Shown: piece by piece, positions 8,808 through 17,117 of the stretch
How positions within the stretch are numbered: the stretch's first letter is position 1
Layout: each line of letters opens with the position of its first letter
Made by a program: the position numbers and the translations under genes
NCBI RefSeq assembly: GCF_011045165.1
Contig: NZ_JAAKZI010000007.1
Location: 78,634-142,633 of the forward strand
Reading direction: 5' to 3'
DNA: 64,000 bases
DNA from: Arthrobacter silviterrae
GTDB lineage: Bacteria > Actinomycetota > Actinomycetes > Actinomycetales > Micrococcaceae
Notes under the pieces: generated by a model
Databases searched by the model: none
The model's input: only the letters and a program-made list of their open reading frames with translations
What the model was told of the DNA's origin: nothing

Positions 8808-9011
8808 GTGGCTGTTCCCAAGCGGAAGATGTCCCGTGCCAATACGCGCGCACGCCGTTCCCAGTGGAAGGCCACTGCGCCGAACCTGGTCAAGACCATC
8901 GAAAACGGCCAAGTTGTCTACAGCCTGCCGCACCAGGCGCGGGTTGTCACCGACTCCGCCGGCACCGCCCTGTTCCTGGAGTACAAGGGCCGTAAGGTTG
9001 CCGACGTCTAA
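8808..9011 (+). CDS. rpmF: 50S ribosomal protein L32
   Basis: L32 is a small basic protein of the large subunit. The 67 residues begin [20 protein letters not shown], the standard L32 N terminus. The GTG at 8808 is the start because the conserved AVPKRK follows directly, and AGAGAAAAGAG lies upstream. The cysteine pairs of zinc-binding L32 forms are absent, so this is a zinc-free type. It follows yceD by 59 bases in the usual yceD-rpmF-rnc order. Confidence 0.97.
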   Translation: MAVPKRKMSRANTRARRSQWKATAPNLVKTIENGQVVYSLPHQARVVTDSAGTALFLEYKGRKVADV

Positions 9012-9072
9012 GACGTCCGTGCGGCCGGCCGGCCGCCCGTTCACTGGTTAACAATTTTTGCAGGAGTTGCTT

Positions 9073-9834
9073 GTGTCCTCAGACCCGGAATCCCCGAAGC
9101 TTGAGGACGGCCATCAACTGCTTTTGAAGCGTCTCGGTGTCACTATTGATGCCGGGACGCTTCGTCTTGCCCTGACGCACCGTTCCTACGCCTACGAAAA
9201 TGGTGGCATCCCCACCAATGAGCGCCTGGAATTTTTGGGTGACTCCATTCTGGGCTTCTCCGTCACCGACGCACTGTACCGTGACAACCCCACACTTCCC
9301 GAGGGCGAGCTGGCCAAGCGCCGCTCCGCCGTCGTCTCCACCCGCGCCCTCGCCTCGATCGCCCGCTCGCTGGGCGTAGGCGAATTCATCTATCTGGGCC
9401 AGGGCGAACGCCTCACCAAGGGCCGCAACAAGTCCTCGATCCTGGCCGACACCATGGAATCACTGATCGGCGCCACCTACCTCACCCACGGCATTGAGAC
9501 CGCGCGCGAGCTGGTCATGCGCCTGGTGGGACCCCTGCTGGCGGACTCGGCCGTCCTGGGCGCCGGTACCGACTGGAAAACCAACATCCAGGAAATTGCC
9601 GCAGCACGCCACCTCGGCACCATTGAGTACGAGATCACCGGCACCGGCCCGGACCACAACCGCTCCTTTTCCGCACGCCTGCTGATCGGCGGCCAGCATT
9701 TCGGCACGGGCGCAGGCCCTTCCAAGAAGGAGGCCGAGCGCTCCGCAGCCGCCGCGGGCTGGAACGTCCTGCAGGAGCGTTTTGCCGGCAAGGGTGGTGC
9801 CGCCGGTTCGGCGTCCGGAACAGCTGCCGGCTAA
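9073..9834 (+). CDS. rnc: ribonuclease III
   Basis: RNase III cuts double-stranded RNA, including the 30S rRNA precursor. The GTG at 9073 follows GCAGGAG by 6 bases; a TTG at 9058 would include the ribosome site in the coding region. The catalytic domain has the signature ERLEFLGDSILG and downstream acidic residues in DTMESLIGATYL. The C-terminal double-stranded-RNA-binding domain spans roughly residues 165-240 (DWKTNIQEIAAAR to GPSKKEAERSAAAAGWNVL). A short Gly/Ala tail closes the 253 residues. The stop TAA abuts the ATG of mutM with no gap. Confidence 0.96.
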   Translation: MSSDPESPKLEDGHQLLLKRLGVTIDAGTLRLALTHRSYAYENGGIPTNERLEFLGDSILGFSVTDALYRDNPTLPEGELAKRRSAVVSTRALASIARSLGVGEFIYLGQGERLTKGRNKSSILADTMESLIGATYLTHGIETARELVMRLVGPLLADSAVLGAGTDWKTNIQEIAAARHLGTIEYEITGTGPDHNRSFSARLLIGGQHFGTGAGPSKKEAERSAAAAGWNVLQERFAGKGGAAGSASGTAAG

Positions 9835-10848
9835 ATGCCCGAGCTGCCCGAAGTTGAGGTGGTGCGGCGCGGACTGGCACGCTGGATTGCCGGGCGCACC
9901 GTCACGGCCGTTTCCGTCCCGGACCCGCGCTCCATCCGCCGCCACGCACTCGGCACCGAGGACTTCCGCGGAAACCTGCTGGGTGCCACTGTCCTGGACG
10001 TGGTCCGGCGCGGCAAGTTCCTCTGGATGCCCCTGGCCGATTCGGCGCCCGGTTCCCAGCCGTACGGAGGTTCACTGCCCCACACCGCCCTGGTGGCCCA
10101 CCTGGGCATGAGCGGCCAGCTCCTGGTGGAGTCTCCCGGGCAGCCGCATGAAAAACACCTCAAGGTCCGGATTACCTTCTCCCCGCGCGAGGATGCGCCC
10201 GAGGAGCTCCGCTTCATCGATCAGCGAATTTTCGGCGGCCTTTTCGTGACCTCGCTGGTGCCCACGGCGGACGGGCTGCCCGGCGGCGGCATTGGAACCC
10301 GCGGTGCCGCCGAAATAGGGCCCGACGTGAACGGACATGCTTCAGGCACCGGGTGGGCCCTGGTTCCCGCCGAGGCGGCCCACATCGGCCGCGACCCGCT
10401 GGACCCGCACTTTGACATCGAGGCCTTCCACCAGAAGCTGCGCGCCAGGAAGACGGGGCTGAAACGCGCGCTGCTGGACCAGGGGCTGGTCTCCGGCATT
10501 GGCAACATTTATGCCGATGAGGCCTTGTGGGCTGCGAAGATGCACTACGCGCGGCCCACCGACACCATGCGGCGCCCGGACACCGAACGCATCATCCACG
10601 CAGCCCGCGACGTCATGGTCCGTGCCTTGGACGCCGGCGGCACCAGCTTTGATTCCCTGTACGTCAACGTCAACGGCGCCTCAGGATATTTTGCCCGGTC
10701 ACTAAACGCCTACGGCCGCGAGGGGAAACCGTGTCTTCGCTGTGCCGAACTCGGCCTGTCCACGCTGATCCGCCGCGACACCTTCATGAACCGGTCGTCC
10801 TACAGCTGCCCCGCGTGCCAGCCACGACCGCGCAACGCCAGGCTGTAA
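9835..10848 (+). CDS. mutM: formamidopyrimidine-DNA glycosylase (Fpg/MutM)
   Basis: MutM removes 8-oxoguanine and formamidopyrimidines and nicks the abasic site. The N terminus [14 protein letters not shown] gives the catalytic proline 2 and glutamate 3. HLGMSGQLL carries the intercalating loop, [22 protein letters not shown] the helix-two-turn-helix, and the C terminus a zinc finger (CLRC then SCPAC). At 337 residues it is longer than the usual ~275-300. The extra lies between residues ~140 and 185 ([18 protein letters not shown]), an actinobacterial-looking loop. The gene starts immediately after rnc. smc, the usual next gene, is here 6.3 kb away. Confidence 0.96.
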   Translation: MPELPEVEVVRRGLARWIAGRTVTAVSVPDPRSIRRHALGTEDFRGNLLGATVLDVVRRGKFLWMPLADSAPGSQPYGGSLPHTALVAHLGMSGQLLVESPGQPHEKHLKVRITFSPREDAPEELRFIDQRIFGGLFVTSLVPTADGLPGGGIGTRGAAEIGPDVNGHASGTGWALVPAEAAHIGRDPLDPHFDIEAFHQKLRARKTGLKRALLDQGLVSGIGNIYADEALWAAKMHYARPTDTMRRPDTERIIHAARDVMVRALDAGGTSFDSLYVNVNGASGYFARSLNAYGREGKPCLRCAELGLSTLIRRDTFMNRSSYSCPACQPRPRNARL

Positions 10849-11036
10849 CCTTCCCGGCACACCCTAGGCGGAGGTTCGTGAGCGCTGGTGTTCGCTGCAG
10901 AATATGCTGATGTAGCCACCTGTTTCGCCACGGACTTCAGCAGTCAGGGTCCGGTTCGGCCTGAGGGACGGCACGTTATCCACAGCGGACCCATCCGGTC
11001 TTGAACGTCCCACCCCTTTCTTACAGACTCAGTGAC

Positions 11037-12005
11037 ATGAATGAGTCCAGAATTCGGATGCACCTTGGGCAGCTGTGGCCAGCCGAGAGGTACGTTGCCA
11101 CAGCGGCTCAGCTTGCGGATGCCGGCATGGATGCCCGGTTCGTGGCGGACGCTGTCCGTTGCGAGGCGCTATTTCGCTTGCGCCGCGGAGGCTACATGCC
11201 CATGCATAAATGGCGGGCCCAAAAGCCGTGGGTACAGGCCAAGAGCCGGCTCGCCGGCCATATCGCCGGGTCCCAAGGAAGACTTGCCTATACGCACTTC
11301 AGTGCCGCACGCCTGCATGGACAACATGCGTGGAATACCCCGGACCAGATACACGTCAACGTCCCCTATGGCGCCTCCCTCGGCAAAGGGGCTGCTGATG
11401 TAGTCGTTCACCACATGGCCCTCGGCCCCGATGATCTGGTGCAAAAATACGTTCCGGGGGTCGGCACAGTGACTATTACCAGCCTGGCCCGCACTGTTCT
11501 CGATTGTGCCCGTGTCGCCCCATTGGACTTGGCCGCTGTTATTGGCGACTCTGCGCTGCACAGGGGATTGAAGCTGGCGGAGTTGGAAAACCTCGCGGCC
11601 AGAATGGCCGGCTACCGGGGCATCAAGCGTGCCGTCAAGGCCGTTGGAATGCTCAATGCCTTGGCCGAATCCGCCGGGGAAACGCGCACCCGGCTCATAG
11701 TCGCCCAACTGCCCCTTGAGCCGCCGGAACTGCAGGTCACACTCTACGTTGACGGCAAGGAATACCGTCCGGACCTGGCCTGGCGCGGGGTGAATCTGAT
11801 TGTGGAGTTCGACGGCAACACCAAATACTTCGACTATGCAACACCGACGGACGAAGCGTTGGTGGCAGAACGCGAACGGGAAAGTGCCCTCATGGAGGAG
11901 GGCTGGCGGTTCATCCGCATCAAGTGGCGCCATCTCCAGCGGCCGGACGAGGTCAAGGCCCGCGTTCTGGCTGCCTACCTGTCAGCCTCGGAGCGTGCGG
12001 CCTGA
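11037..12005 (+). CDS. orphan AbiEi-like protein with C-terminal DUF559 (PD-(D/E)XK-type) domain
   Basis: The first ~100 residues (AAQLADAGMDARFVADAVRC, then LFRLRRGGYMP) look like the winged-helix segment of AbiEi-type antitoxins. The middle (RLAYTHFSAARLHG, then VPGVGTVTITSLARTVLDCAR) is the usual AbiEi core, and the last ~80 (YRPDLAWRGVNLIVEFDG, then EEGWRFIRIKWRHL) form a Vsr/DUF559 nuclease-like fold with the D...E pattern of PD-(D/E)XK proteins. Such proteins are common and multicopy in actinobacteria. No AbiEii nucleotidyltransferase toxin is adjacent, so it is an orphan. ATG 11037 is chosen; TACAGA about 9 bases upstream suggests a short or absent leader. An alternative ATG is at 11055. 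Function unknown. Confidence 0.7.
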   Translation: MNESRIRMHLGQLWPAERYVATAAQLADAGMDARFVADAVRCEALFRLRRGGYMPMHKWRAQKPWVQAKSRLAGHIAGSQGRLAYTHFSAARLHGQHAWNTPDQIHVNVPYGASLGKGAADVVVHHMALGPDDLVQKYVPGVGTVTITSLARTVLDCARVAPLDLAAVIGDSALHRGLKLAELENLAARMAGYRGIKRAVKAVGMLNALAESAGETRTRLIVAQLPLEPPELQVTLYVDGKEYRPDLAWRGVNLIVEFDGNTKYFDYATPTDEALVAERERESALMEEGWRFIRIKWRHLQRPDEVKARVLAAYLSASERAA

Positions 12006-12116
12006 ACCCACTCAGTGAATGCTGGACTTGCTTGCGAGAACGGTGGTTCCGCAGGGCAATCTTGCACACAACTCCAGCGTTCGGGCCTGAAATGCAGGCA
12101 ACTCCAGTGCTCGCCG

Positions 12117-13136
12117 TCAGTTGCCGTAATGCCGAGCCAGCAGGGCCAGGCCTTCATCCAGGGAGATCGCGGGGGCCCAGTCGAGCACCTCGCGCGTGTG
12201 TCGCTGGTCGAACCAGTGAGCAGTTGAGAGCTGTTCGGCCAGAAAGCGCGTCATGGGCGGCTCATCGCGGACCCATCCGCGCGTTCCCGCAGCCAGCCAG
12301 GCCTTCTCAATGACCGAGCCGGCGCCGCGGGCCAACCAGCCCGGCACGGAAAAGGCGGGTTCGGGCACGCCGGCGGCCCGGCAGATCCCGGCAATGAGCT
12401 CGCCCACCGGACGCGGCTCGCCGTTGGTCACCACCAGGGCCTGGCCGTGGGCGTGGTCCATGCGCTCCAGCCCGCGCACAATCGCCTCCGCGGCATTGTC
12501 CACATAGGTGGTGTCGATCAGCGCGCGGCCGCCGTCGAGCAGGGGCAGGCGGCCGGCGCGGGCGCGCTCCACCACGCGCTCCACCAGCTGTGTGTCGCCG
12601 GGCCCCCAGACGATGTGGGGGCGGATGGCCGCCACCCGAAACTCCGGGGAGTCCTCGGCCAGTGCCAGGTCCTCGGCGGCAGCTTTCGACCGGGCGTAAA
12701 AGCCGCGGGCGCGTTCAGGATCGGCGCTTCCCGCGCCCGCACCCACGATCGAGGAGCCAAAGTGCGCCACGGACGGGGAGGACACAAACACGAAGTCCCG
12801 CACTCCCGCATGCCGGGACGCCGCCAGCAGCTGGCGGGTCCCCACAATATTGGTGGAGACAAAGTCCGCCCATTCGCCGGTGAAAGACACCTTCGCAGCC
12901 AGGTGGATGACGGCGTCAACGCCTGCCGCGGCCCGCGCTGCAACGTCAGGATCGGCCACGGAACCCTGCACGGATTCCCACGGGTCGTGGACGGCGCGGC
13001 GCTGCAGCGAGCGGACGGACCAGCCCCGGGCGTGCAGGAGCCGGGCCACGGCGCGGCCCAGCAGCCCGCTGGTGCCTGTCACCAGGACGCGGCGGGACGG
13101 GCCCGGGGTGCCGGCTGCCGCCGTCGGGCCCGGCAT
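12117..13136 (-). CDS. oleD: OleD, NAD(P)-dependent 2-alkyl-3-ketoacid reductase
   Basis: OleD reduces the beta-keto acid made by OleA to a beta-hydroxy acid in long-chain olefin synthesis. It is an extended short-chain dehydrogenase of 339 residues. The glycine-rich VTGTSGLLGRAVARLL is near residue 20, AVIHLAAKVSF follows, and the catalytic pair is in FYARSKAAAE (Tyr-x-x-x-Lys). DTTYVDNAAEAIVRGLE is typical of 3-beta-hydroxysteroid dehydrogenase-like members. The ATG shares its A with the oleBC stop (TGATG), so it is co-translated as the last gene of the operon. The call depends on the operon; alone it would be an NAD-dependent epimerase/dehydratase. Confidence 0.88.
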   Translation of the reverse strand: MPGPTAAAGTPGPSRRVLVTGTSGLLGRAVARLLHARGWSVRSLQRRAVHDPWESVQGSVADPDVAARAAAGVDAVIHLAAKVSFTGEWADFVSTNIVGTRQLLAASRHAGVRDFVFVSSPSVAHFGSSIVGAGAGSADPERARGFYARSKAAAEDLALAEDSPEFRVAAIRPHIVWGPGDTQLVERVVERARAGRLPLLDGGRALIDTTYVDNAAEAIVRGLERMDHAHGQALVVTNGEPRPVGELIAGICRAAGVPEPAFSVPGWLARGAGSVIEKAWLAAGTRGWVRDEPPMTRFLAEQLSTAHWFDQRHTREVLDWAPAISLDEGLALLARHYGN

Positions 13137-15847
13137 CAGGGCCGCCCCGGCCTGGCTCCGGCCAGCATGCGCGACGCCCAGGCCGCCAGGGCTGCCCGGT
13201 CAATCTTCGAGTTGTGGCGCACGTCCGTGGGCATGGCGTCGATGACCAGAACGGCGGCCGGCACCAGCCCGGTCAGGGCCACGGCGGCGCGGACGTCTCG
13301 GGACAGCCCGGTGTCCGCCAAGCCGGAGCGCCGGGCGGCCGGCGCCGTCTCAACGATCGCCACAGCCACCTGGGCCCCGGCCGGGCCAACACCGACGACG
13401 GCGGCGCGCGCCACCGCGGGCACCGATTCGGCGGCCAGCTCACCGGCCACCGGCGTCCGGACGCCGTTGGCCGTGGTCAGGACATGGGCCATGCGCCCCT
13501 CGACCCACAGGCGGCCTTCGGCGTCGAGGTGGCCCACATCGCCGCTGCGGTGCCAGCCGGGGATGGCGGCTGCGTGCTCCTGCGTGATCCAGAGGCGGTC
13601 GTAGCGTTCCAACACGTGCGGGGCGCTGACCAGGATCTCACCGGTCACGTGCGGTTCCGTGGTGGGGGCCAGGCTGCCGGTGCCATCCGCGCGCACTGGC
13701 GCAATTGCCACCGAGGCGCCGCTGACGGGCAGTCCCACGCACACGCCTTCGCCGGTCCCCGCCGCCCTGATGCCGGCCAGGTCAATGTCCGTCACCGGCA
13801 GTGCCTCGGTCATGCCATACGGGGTGTGCAGGGAGGCATGGGGTGCCAGTTCCTGGACCTGCGCCAGCAGGGGTTCGCCCAGGGGCGCCCCCGCGGAAAG
13901 GAAAAGTTCGACGCCGGCCAGCGCGGTTTTGCGGGCGGGCGGGAGTTCCGCCGCGGTCGCCACGACGTTGACCAGCGCGGCGGGGGAGGCGAAGACCACA
14001 GTGGCGTTGATGGCGGCTGCAGCGTCCGCCAGCGCCTTGGCCGTCAGGGTGCGCGGGGCCGTGACGTCCATGTCGGGTGTGACGGACGTGGCCCCGAGGG
14101 CCGGGCCCAGCAGGGCAAACGGGGCGAAGCCGGCCACGAGCGACGTGCCGGCCCGGAGCTTGTACGTGGCCTGCAGCGTGTCCCGCATGGCGGCCAGCCG
14201 CCGGTGCGTGTAGACCACGCCCTTGGCCGGCCCGGTGGAGCCGGAGGTGAACAGCACCGCGGCGTCGGCGTCGGGGTCCGGGACGGCGGGTGCGGCGGCC
14301 GTGCAGGCCAGGCGGAGCACGCGGCCCTTGTCCATGAGCTGCGGAACGGTGGCTGCCACTCCCAGCAGCCTGCGCCCGGCCCTGTCCGCGGCCGGGGTGG
14401 AGTCGCCGGCGCTGATTTTCACGCCGGGCCAGTTGTAGATCCGGGCACCAGCCAGCGCCCGGCCGACACCCACCAGATAGGCGGGACCGGCGCCCTTGAT
14501 GGCCCGCCCCAGTCCCTTCGTGCCCAGGCCCGCATCGGCCACCACGATCACGGCACCCAATCTCAGGCAGGCGTAGATGAGCGTGGTGAGGGTGATCCCC
14601 GGCGGCACCAGCAGGCTGACACGGTCACCCGGCTTGACGCCGAGATCCGCCAGCCCGGCGGTCAGGTCGTCAATGTCTCGGGCAAGTTCCGCCCAGGTGA
14701 GGCTGCGAGCGGCCCCGCCCGCCAGCATGTCCACAATGGCGGTGGAGGAATCTTCACGCCGTGCGTCGACTTCGGCCAGCATGGGACGGAAGGCAGGCGC
14801 GGATTCTGGCTTCGGCTGGGCGGCACTGCCACCCTGCGCAGCACTGCCACCCTGGGCGCGGTGACTGGCGTCGACCTGTTTGGCCAGCCAGGCAAAGGTG
14901 GGTCCGGCGATGTCCCGGTCCTCCTGGACCAGGTGGCCGGCACCCTCAAAGCGGTGCACATCGGCCTGCGGCAGTCGTGTCAGGAGGTCCCGCAGGTAGC
15001 GGTCGGAGAACACGGGATCCTTCGGCCCCCACATCATGAACGCCGGCACGCCAAGGGTGCGAATGCCGGAGGACACCTCTTCGAGCGCGGCCCACGAAGG
15101 GTGGGCGGGGGTTGCCGGAATGTCGGCCACGAAGTTGCCCACCCCGGCGCGCCGCACCGCAGTGCGGTACGGGGCCATGAACGCGTCCCGCACGGAGGGC
15201 GCCAGTGCCGGCTGCGCCAGGGCGTGGGTCACCTTCAGGAACGCCGCGGTGGCCTTGGTGCCCCAGGGGTGCACGGCCGGGTGCAGGGCCAGCTTCAGGG
15301 CAGGGGGCAGGGTGAATCCCGCAGGGTGCACGGCCGTGTTGGTGAGGACCACGGCGGCCAGCTGTTCGCGGTGCCGCACGGCCCAGCCGAGGGAGATGAT
15401 GCCGCCCCAGTCGTGCCCAACGGTGACCACCGGGCCGTCCAGTTTCAGGGCTGCGGTCAGGTCGGAGAGGTCGTTGATGCGGTCCGCGAGGCGGCGGAAG
15501 GTGCCGGTGCGCTCGGAGAAGCCCATGTCCAGCTGGTCCACGGCAATGACACGCCACGGTCCGCCGTCGGCCAGGGTTTCCTGGGAAGTGGCCGCGGCCA
15601 GCAGGCTGCGCCACAGGTATGACCACGTTGGGTTGCCATGCACGCACAGCAGGGTCCCGGCGGGCGCCAGGCCGGTGGCGTCGACGTCGTCCCGGTTGTC
15701 CAGAAAGTGCCACTCGCGGCGTGTTCCGGGGGCGTCCGCCGCCGACGTTGACGGCACGGACAGCGTCCGGCGCCAGGAGGCGCACACGCCGGGCCAGGGA
15801 TCGGGGTGGCGGGAAGGGTCCTGCGGGGGCAAAGCGGCAGTTACCAC
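13136..15847 (-). CDS. oleBC: OleBC fusion: beta-lactone decarboxylase plus beta-lactone synthetase
   Basis: The first ~330 residues are an alpha/beta hydrolase of the haloalkane-dehalogenase type, with oxyanion-region HGNPTW at 70-75 and nucleophile D146 in VGHDWGG. This is OleB, which removes CO2 from the beta-lactone to give the cis-olefin. A Gln/Gly/Ser/Ala linker (two AAQGGS-type units) leads to an acyl-AMP-ligase-fold domain with the ATP loop FTSGSTGPAKGVVYTHRR, the OleC part that closes the beta-lactone. Fused OleBC is the actinobacterial arrangement, known from Micrococcus luteus. I chose the GTG at 15847, overlapping the oleA stop by 7 bases (903 residues); upstream in-frame codons lie inside oleA. 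Confidence 0.9.
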   Translation of the reverse strand: MVTAALPPQDPSRHPDPWPGVCASWRRTLSVPSTSAADAPGTRREWHFLDNRDDVDATGLAPAGTLLCVHGNPTWSYLWRSLLAAATSQETLADGGPWRVIAVDQLDMGFSERTGTFRRLADRINDLSDLTAALKLDGPVVTVGHDWGGIISLGWAVRHREQLAAVVLTNTAVHPAGFTLPPALKLALHPAVHPWGTKATAAFLKVTHALAQPALAPSVRDAFMAPYRTAVRRAGVGNFVADIPATPAHPSWAALEEVSSGIRTLGVPAFMMWGPKDPVFSDRYLRDLLTRLPQADVHRFEGAGHLVQEDRDIAGPTFAWLAKQVDASHRAQGGSAAQGGSAAQPKPESAPAFRPMLAEVDARREDSSTAIVDMLAGGAARSLTWAELARDIDDLTAGLADLGVKPGDRVSLLVPPGITLTTLIYACLRLGAVIVVADAGLGTKGLGRAIKGAGPAYLVGVGRALAGARIYNWPGVKISAGDSTPAADRAGRRLLGVAATVPQLMDKGRVLRLACTAAAPAVPDPDADAAVLFTSGSTGPAKGVVYTHRRLAAMRDTLQATYKLRAGTSLVAGFAPFALLGPALGATSVTPDMDVTAPRTLTAKALADAAAAINATVVFASPAALVNVVATAAELPPARKTALAGVELFLSAGAPLGEPLLAQVQELAPHASLHTPYGMTEALPVTDIDLAGIRAAGTGEGVCVGLPVSGASVAIAPVRADGTGSLAPTTEPHVTGEILVSAPHVLERYDRLWITQEHAAAIPGWHRSGDVGHLDAEGRLWVEGRMAHVLTTANGVRTPVAGELAAESVPAVARAAVVGVGPAGAQVAVAIVETAPAARRSGLADTGLSRDVRAAVALTGLVPAAVLVIDAMPTDVRHNSKIDRAALAAWASRMLAGARPGRP

Positions 15848-16866
15848 GCAATTTCCATCATGGTCGTGTTGAGTCCGGAACCCACGCCCATGCAGAGCAC
15901 GCGGTCGCCGGCGGAGAGCGTCTGCGCCTCCTGCGCCAGCGTCATGGGCAGCGAAGCCGGGCCCACATTGCCCCATTTCGGGAAGGTCACGGGCACCTTG
16001 CTGCGGACCAGGTCCACGGCCTTGATGATGGCGTTGGTGTAGGAATTGGACACCTGGTGGGTGACATAGCGGTCCATCTTGCGCCAGTCCCAACCATCCG
16101 TGTGGGCCTCGTCCCAGGCGTTCGTGACCAGCTCCAGCCCGTTGTCCAGCAGGCCCTTGGTGTCGGTGAACATGCCGTCGGGGCCCCCCACGCACAGCTC
16201 ATGGTGGGAGGTGCCGGCGCGGGAAACCCCGCCCAGGATGCGGTGCGCGCCGGGGTGGTCGCTGGCCGGGCCGATGACGGCGGCGGCCGCGCCGGAGCCC
16301 AGCGTCAGGGTGGCGAACTCCCGCAGGTAGTCCTCCCGGGTGGACGTTTCCGCGTTCAGCCGGCGGAAGGTGGTTTCCTGGGTGGCCTGGGCGTCCTCGC
16401 CGGCCACAATGAGTGCGTACTTGATTTGGCCGGAATCAATCATGTTCGCGGCCAGGGTCATGCCGTTGACAAACCCGAGGCAGGCGTTGGCCAGGTCAAA
16501 GTTCATGGCGGAGGAGGGCAGTCCCAGCCCGTTGTGGATCTTGACGGCAACGGAGGGCTCCAGGTTGCGCCGTGTCACCGAGGTGTTGATGAGCAGGCCG
16601 ATCTGCCCTGCCTCAATTCCGGCCTCGGCCAGGGCCTTCGCGCCGGCCTCAATGGCGGCGTCGTCAAACGCGGTTCCGGGCGCCCACCAGCGGCGTTCCT
16701 TCACTCCTGCAACACGTTCCAGCAACCGCTTGGACAGCCGCAACCGCTTCAGGCTCGGGGCCAGGCGCTCATCAAAGTCGGAGGAACTGACCACCACGGG
16801 CGCCTCCACGCTGGTGACGGCAAGTAAGGCAGTGTTGTGGTGACGAAAAGTCGCGTTGCCGATCAA
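15841..16866 (-). CDS. oleA: OleA, thiolase-fold acyl-CoA head-to-head condensing enzyme
   Basis: OleA joins two fatty acyl-CoAs by a Claisen condensation to a beta-keto acid, the first step to long-chain olefins. The 341 residues have the KAS III-like triad C129 (NACLGFVNGM), H270 (VTHQVSNSY) and N300 (KWGNVGPAS). ERRWWAPG and GSGAAAAVIGP are typical of the OleA branch and differ from the true FabH at 60498-61559. The start is TTG at 16866, after AAAGGCTGG. As first gene of a minus-strand operon (oleA-oleBC-oleD) it probably draws acyl chains from the fab genes elsewhere in the window. Confidence 0.92.
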   Translation of the reverse strand: MIGNATFRHHNTALLAVTSVEAPVVVSSSDFDERLAPSLKRLRLSKRLLERVAGVKERRWWAPGTAFDDAAIEAGAKALAEAGIEAGQIGLLINTSVTRRNLEPSVAVKIHNGLGLPSSAMNFDLANACLGFVNGMTLAANMIDSGQIKYALIVAGEDAQATQETTFRRLNAETSTREDYLREFATLTLGSGAAAAVIGPASDHPGAHRILGGVSRAGTSHHELCVGGPDGMFTDTKGLLDNGLELVTNAWDEAHTDGWDWRKMDRYVTHQVSNSYTNAIIKAVDLVRSKVPVTFPKWGNVGPASLPMTLAQEAQTLSAGDRVLCMGVGSGLNTTMMEIAW

Positions 16867-16917
16867 ATTCCAGCCTTTGTCTTGTGTATTTTGTGGTGCC
16901 CGGCCGAAACCAACCGG

Positions 16918-16945
16918 TTAATATTCGCCGGGACAAAAGTGACAA
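16918..16945 (-). promoter_or_regulatory. possible promoter of the ole operon
   Basis: On the minus strand TTGTCA (16945-16940), a 16-base spacer and TATTAA (16923-16918) lie about 50 bases before the oleA start, in an AT-richer stretch. Weak evidence on its own. Confidence 0.35.
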
Positions 16946-17117
16946 AGGTGCGCTGTCCCTGTCCCGACATTAAGCCTCAGCCTTAACTATGCACCTTCCA
17001 GGGAGGTTATCGCACATGCGCCCCGGCGCATACATGCGGGCGGCTACCCTGCCAAACATGGAATTCGCGGTAGATTAACAACGGAAATAACGCCCCTGCG
17101 CAGGAGTATAAAACAGT

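Noticed and set aside
13214..15622. 802-residue plus-strand frame opposite oleBC
   Set aside because: Low-complexity Gly/Arg/His composition with no domain; antisense shadow of oleBC.
15848..16195. Longer oleBC starting at 16195
   Set aside because: Its first 116 residues are the antiphase reading of oleA, basic and without similarity; the GTG at 15847 fits the overlap with oleA.
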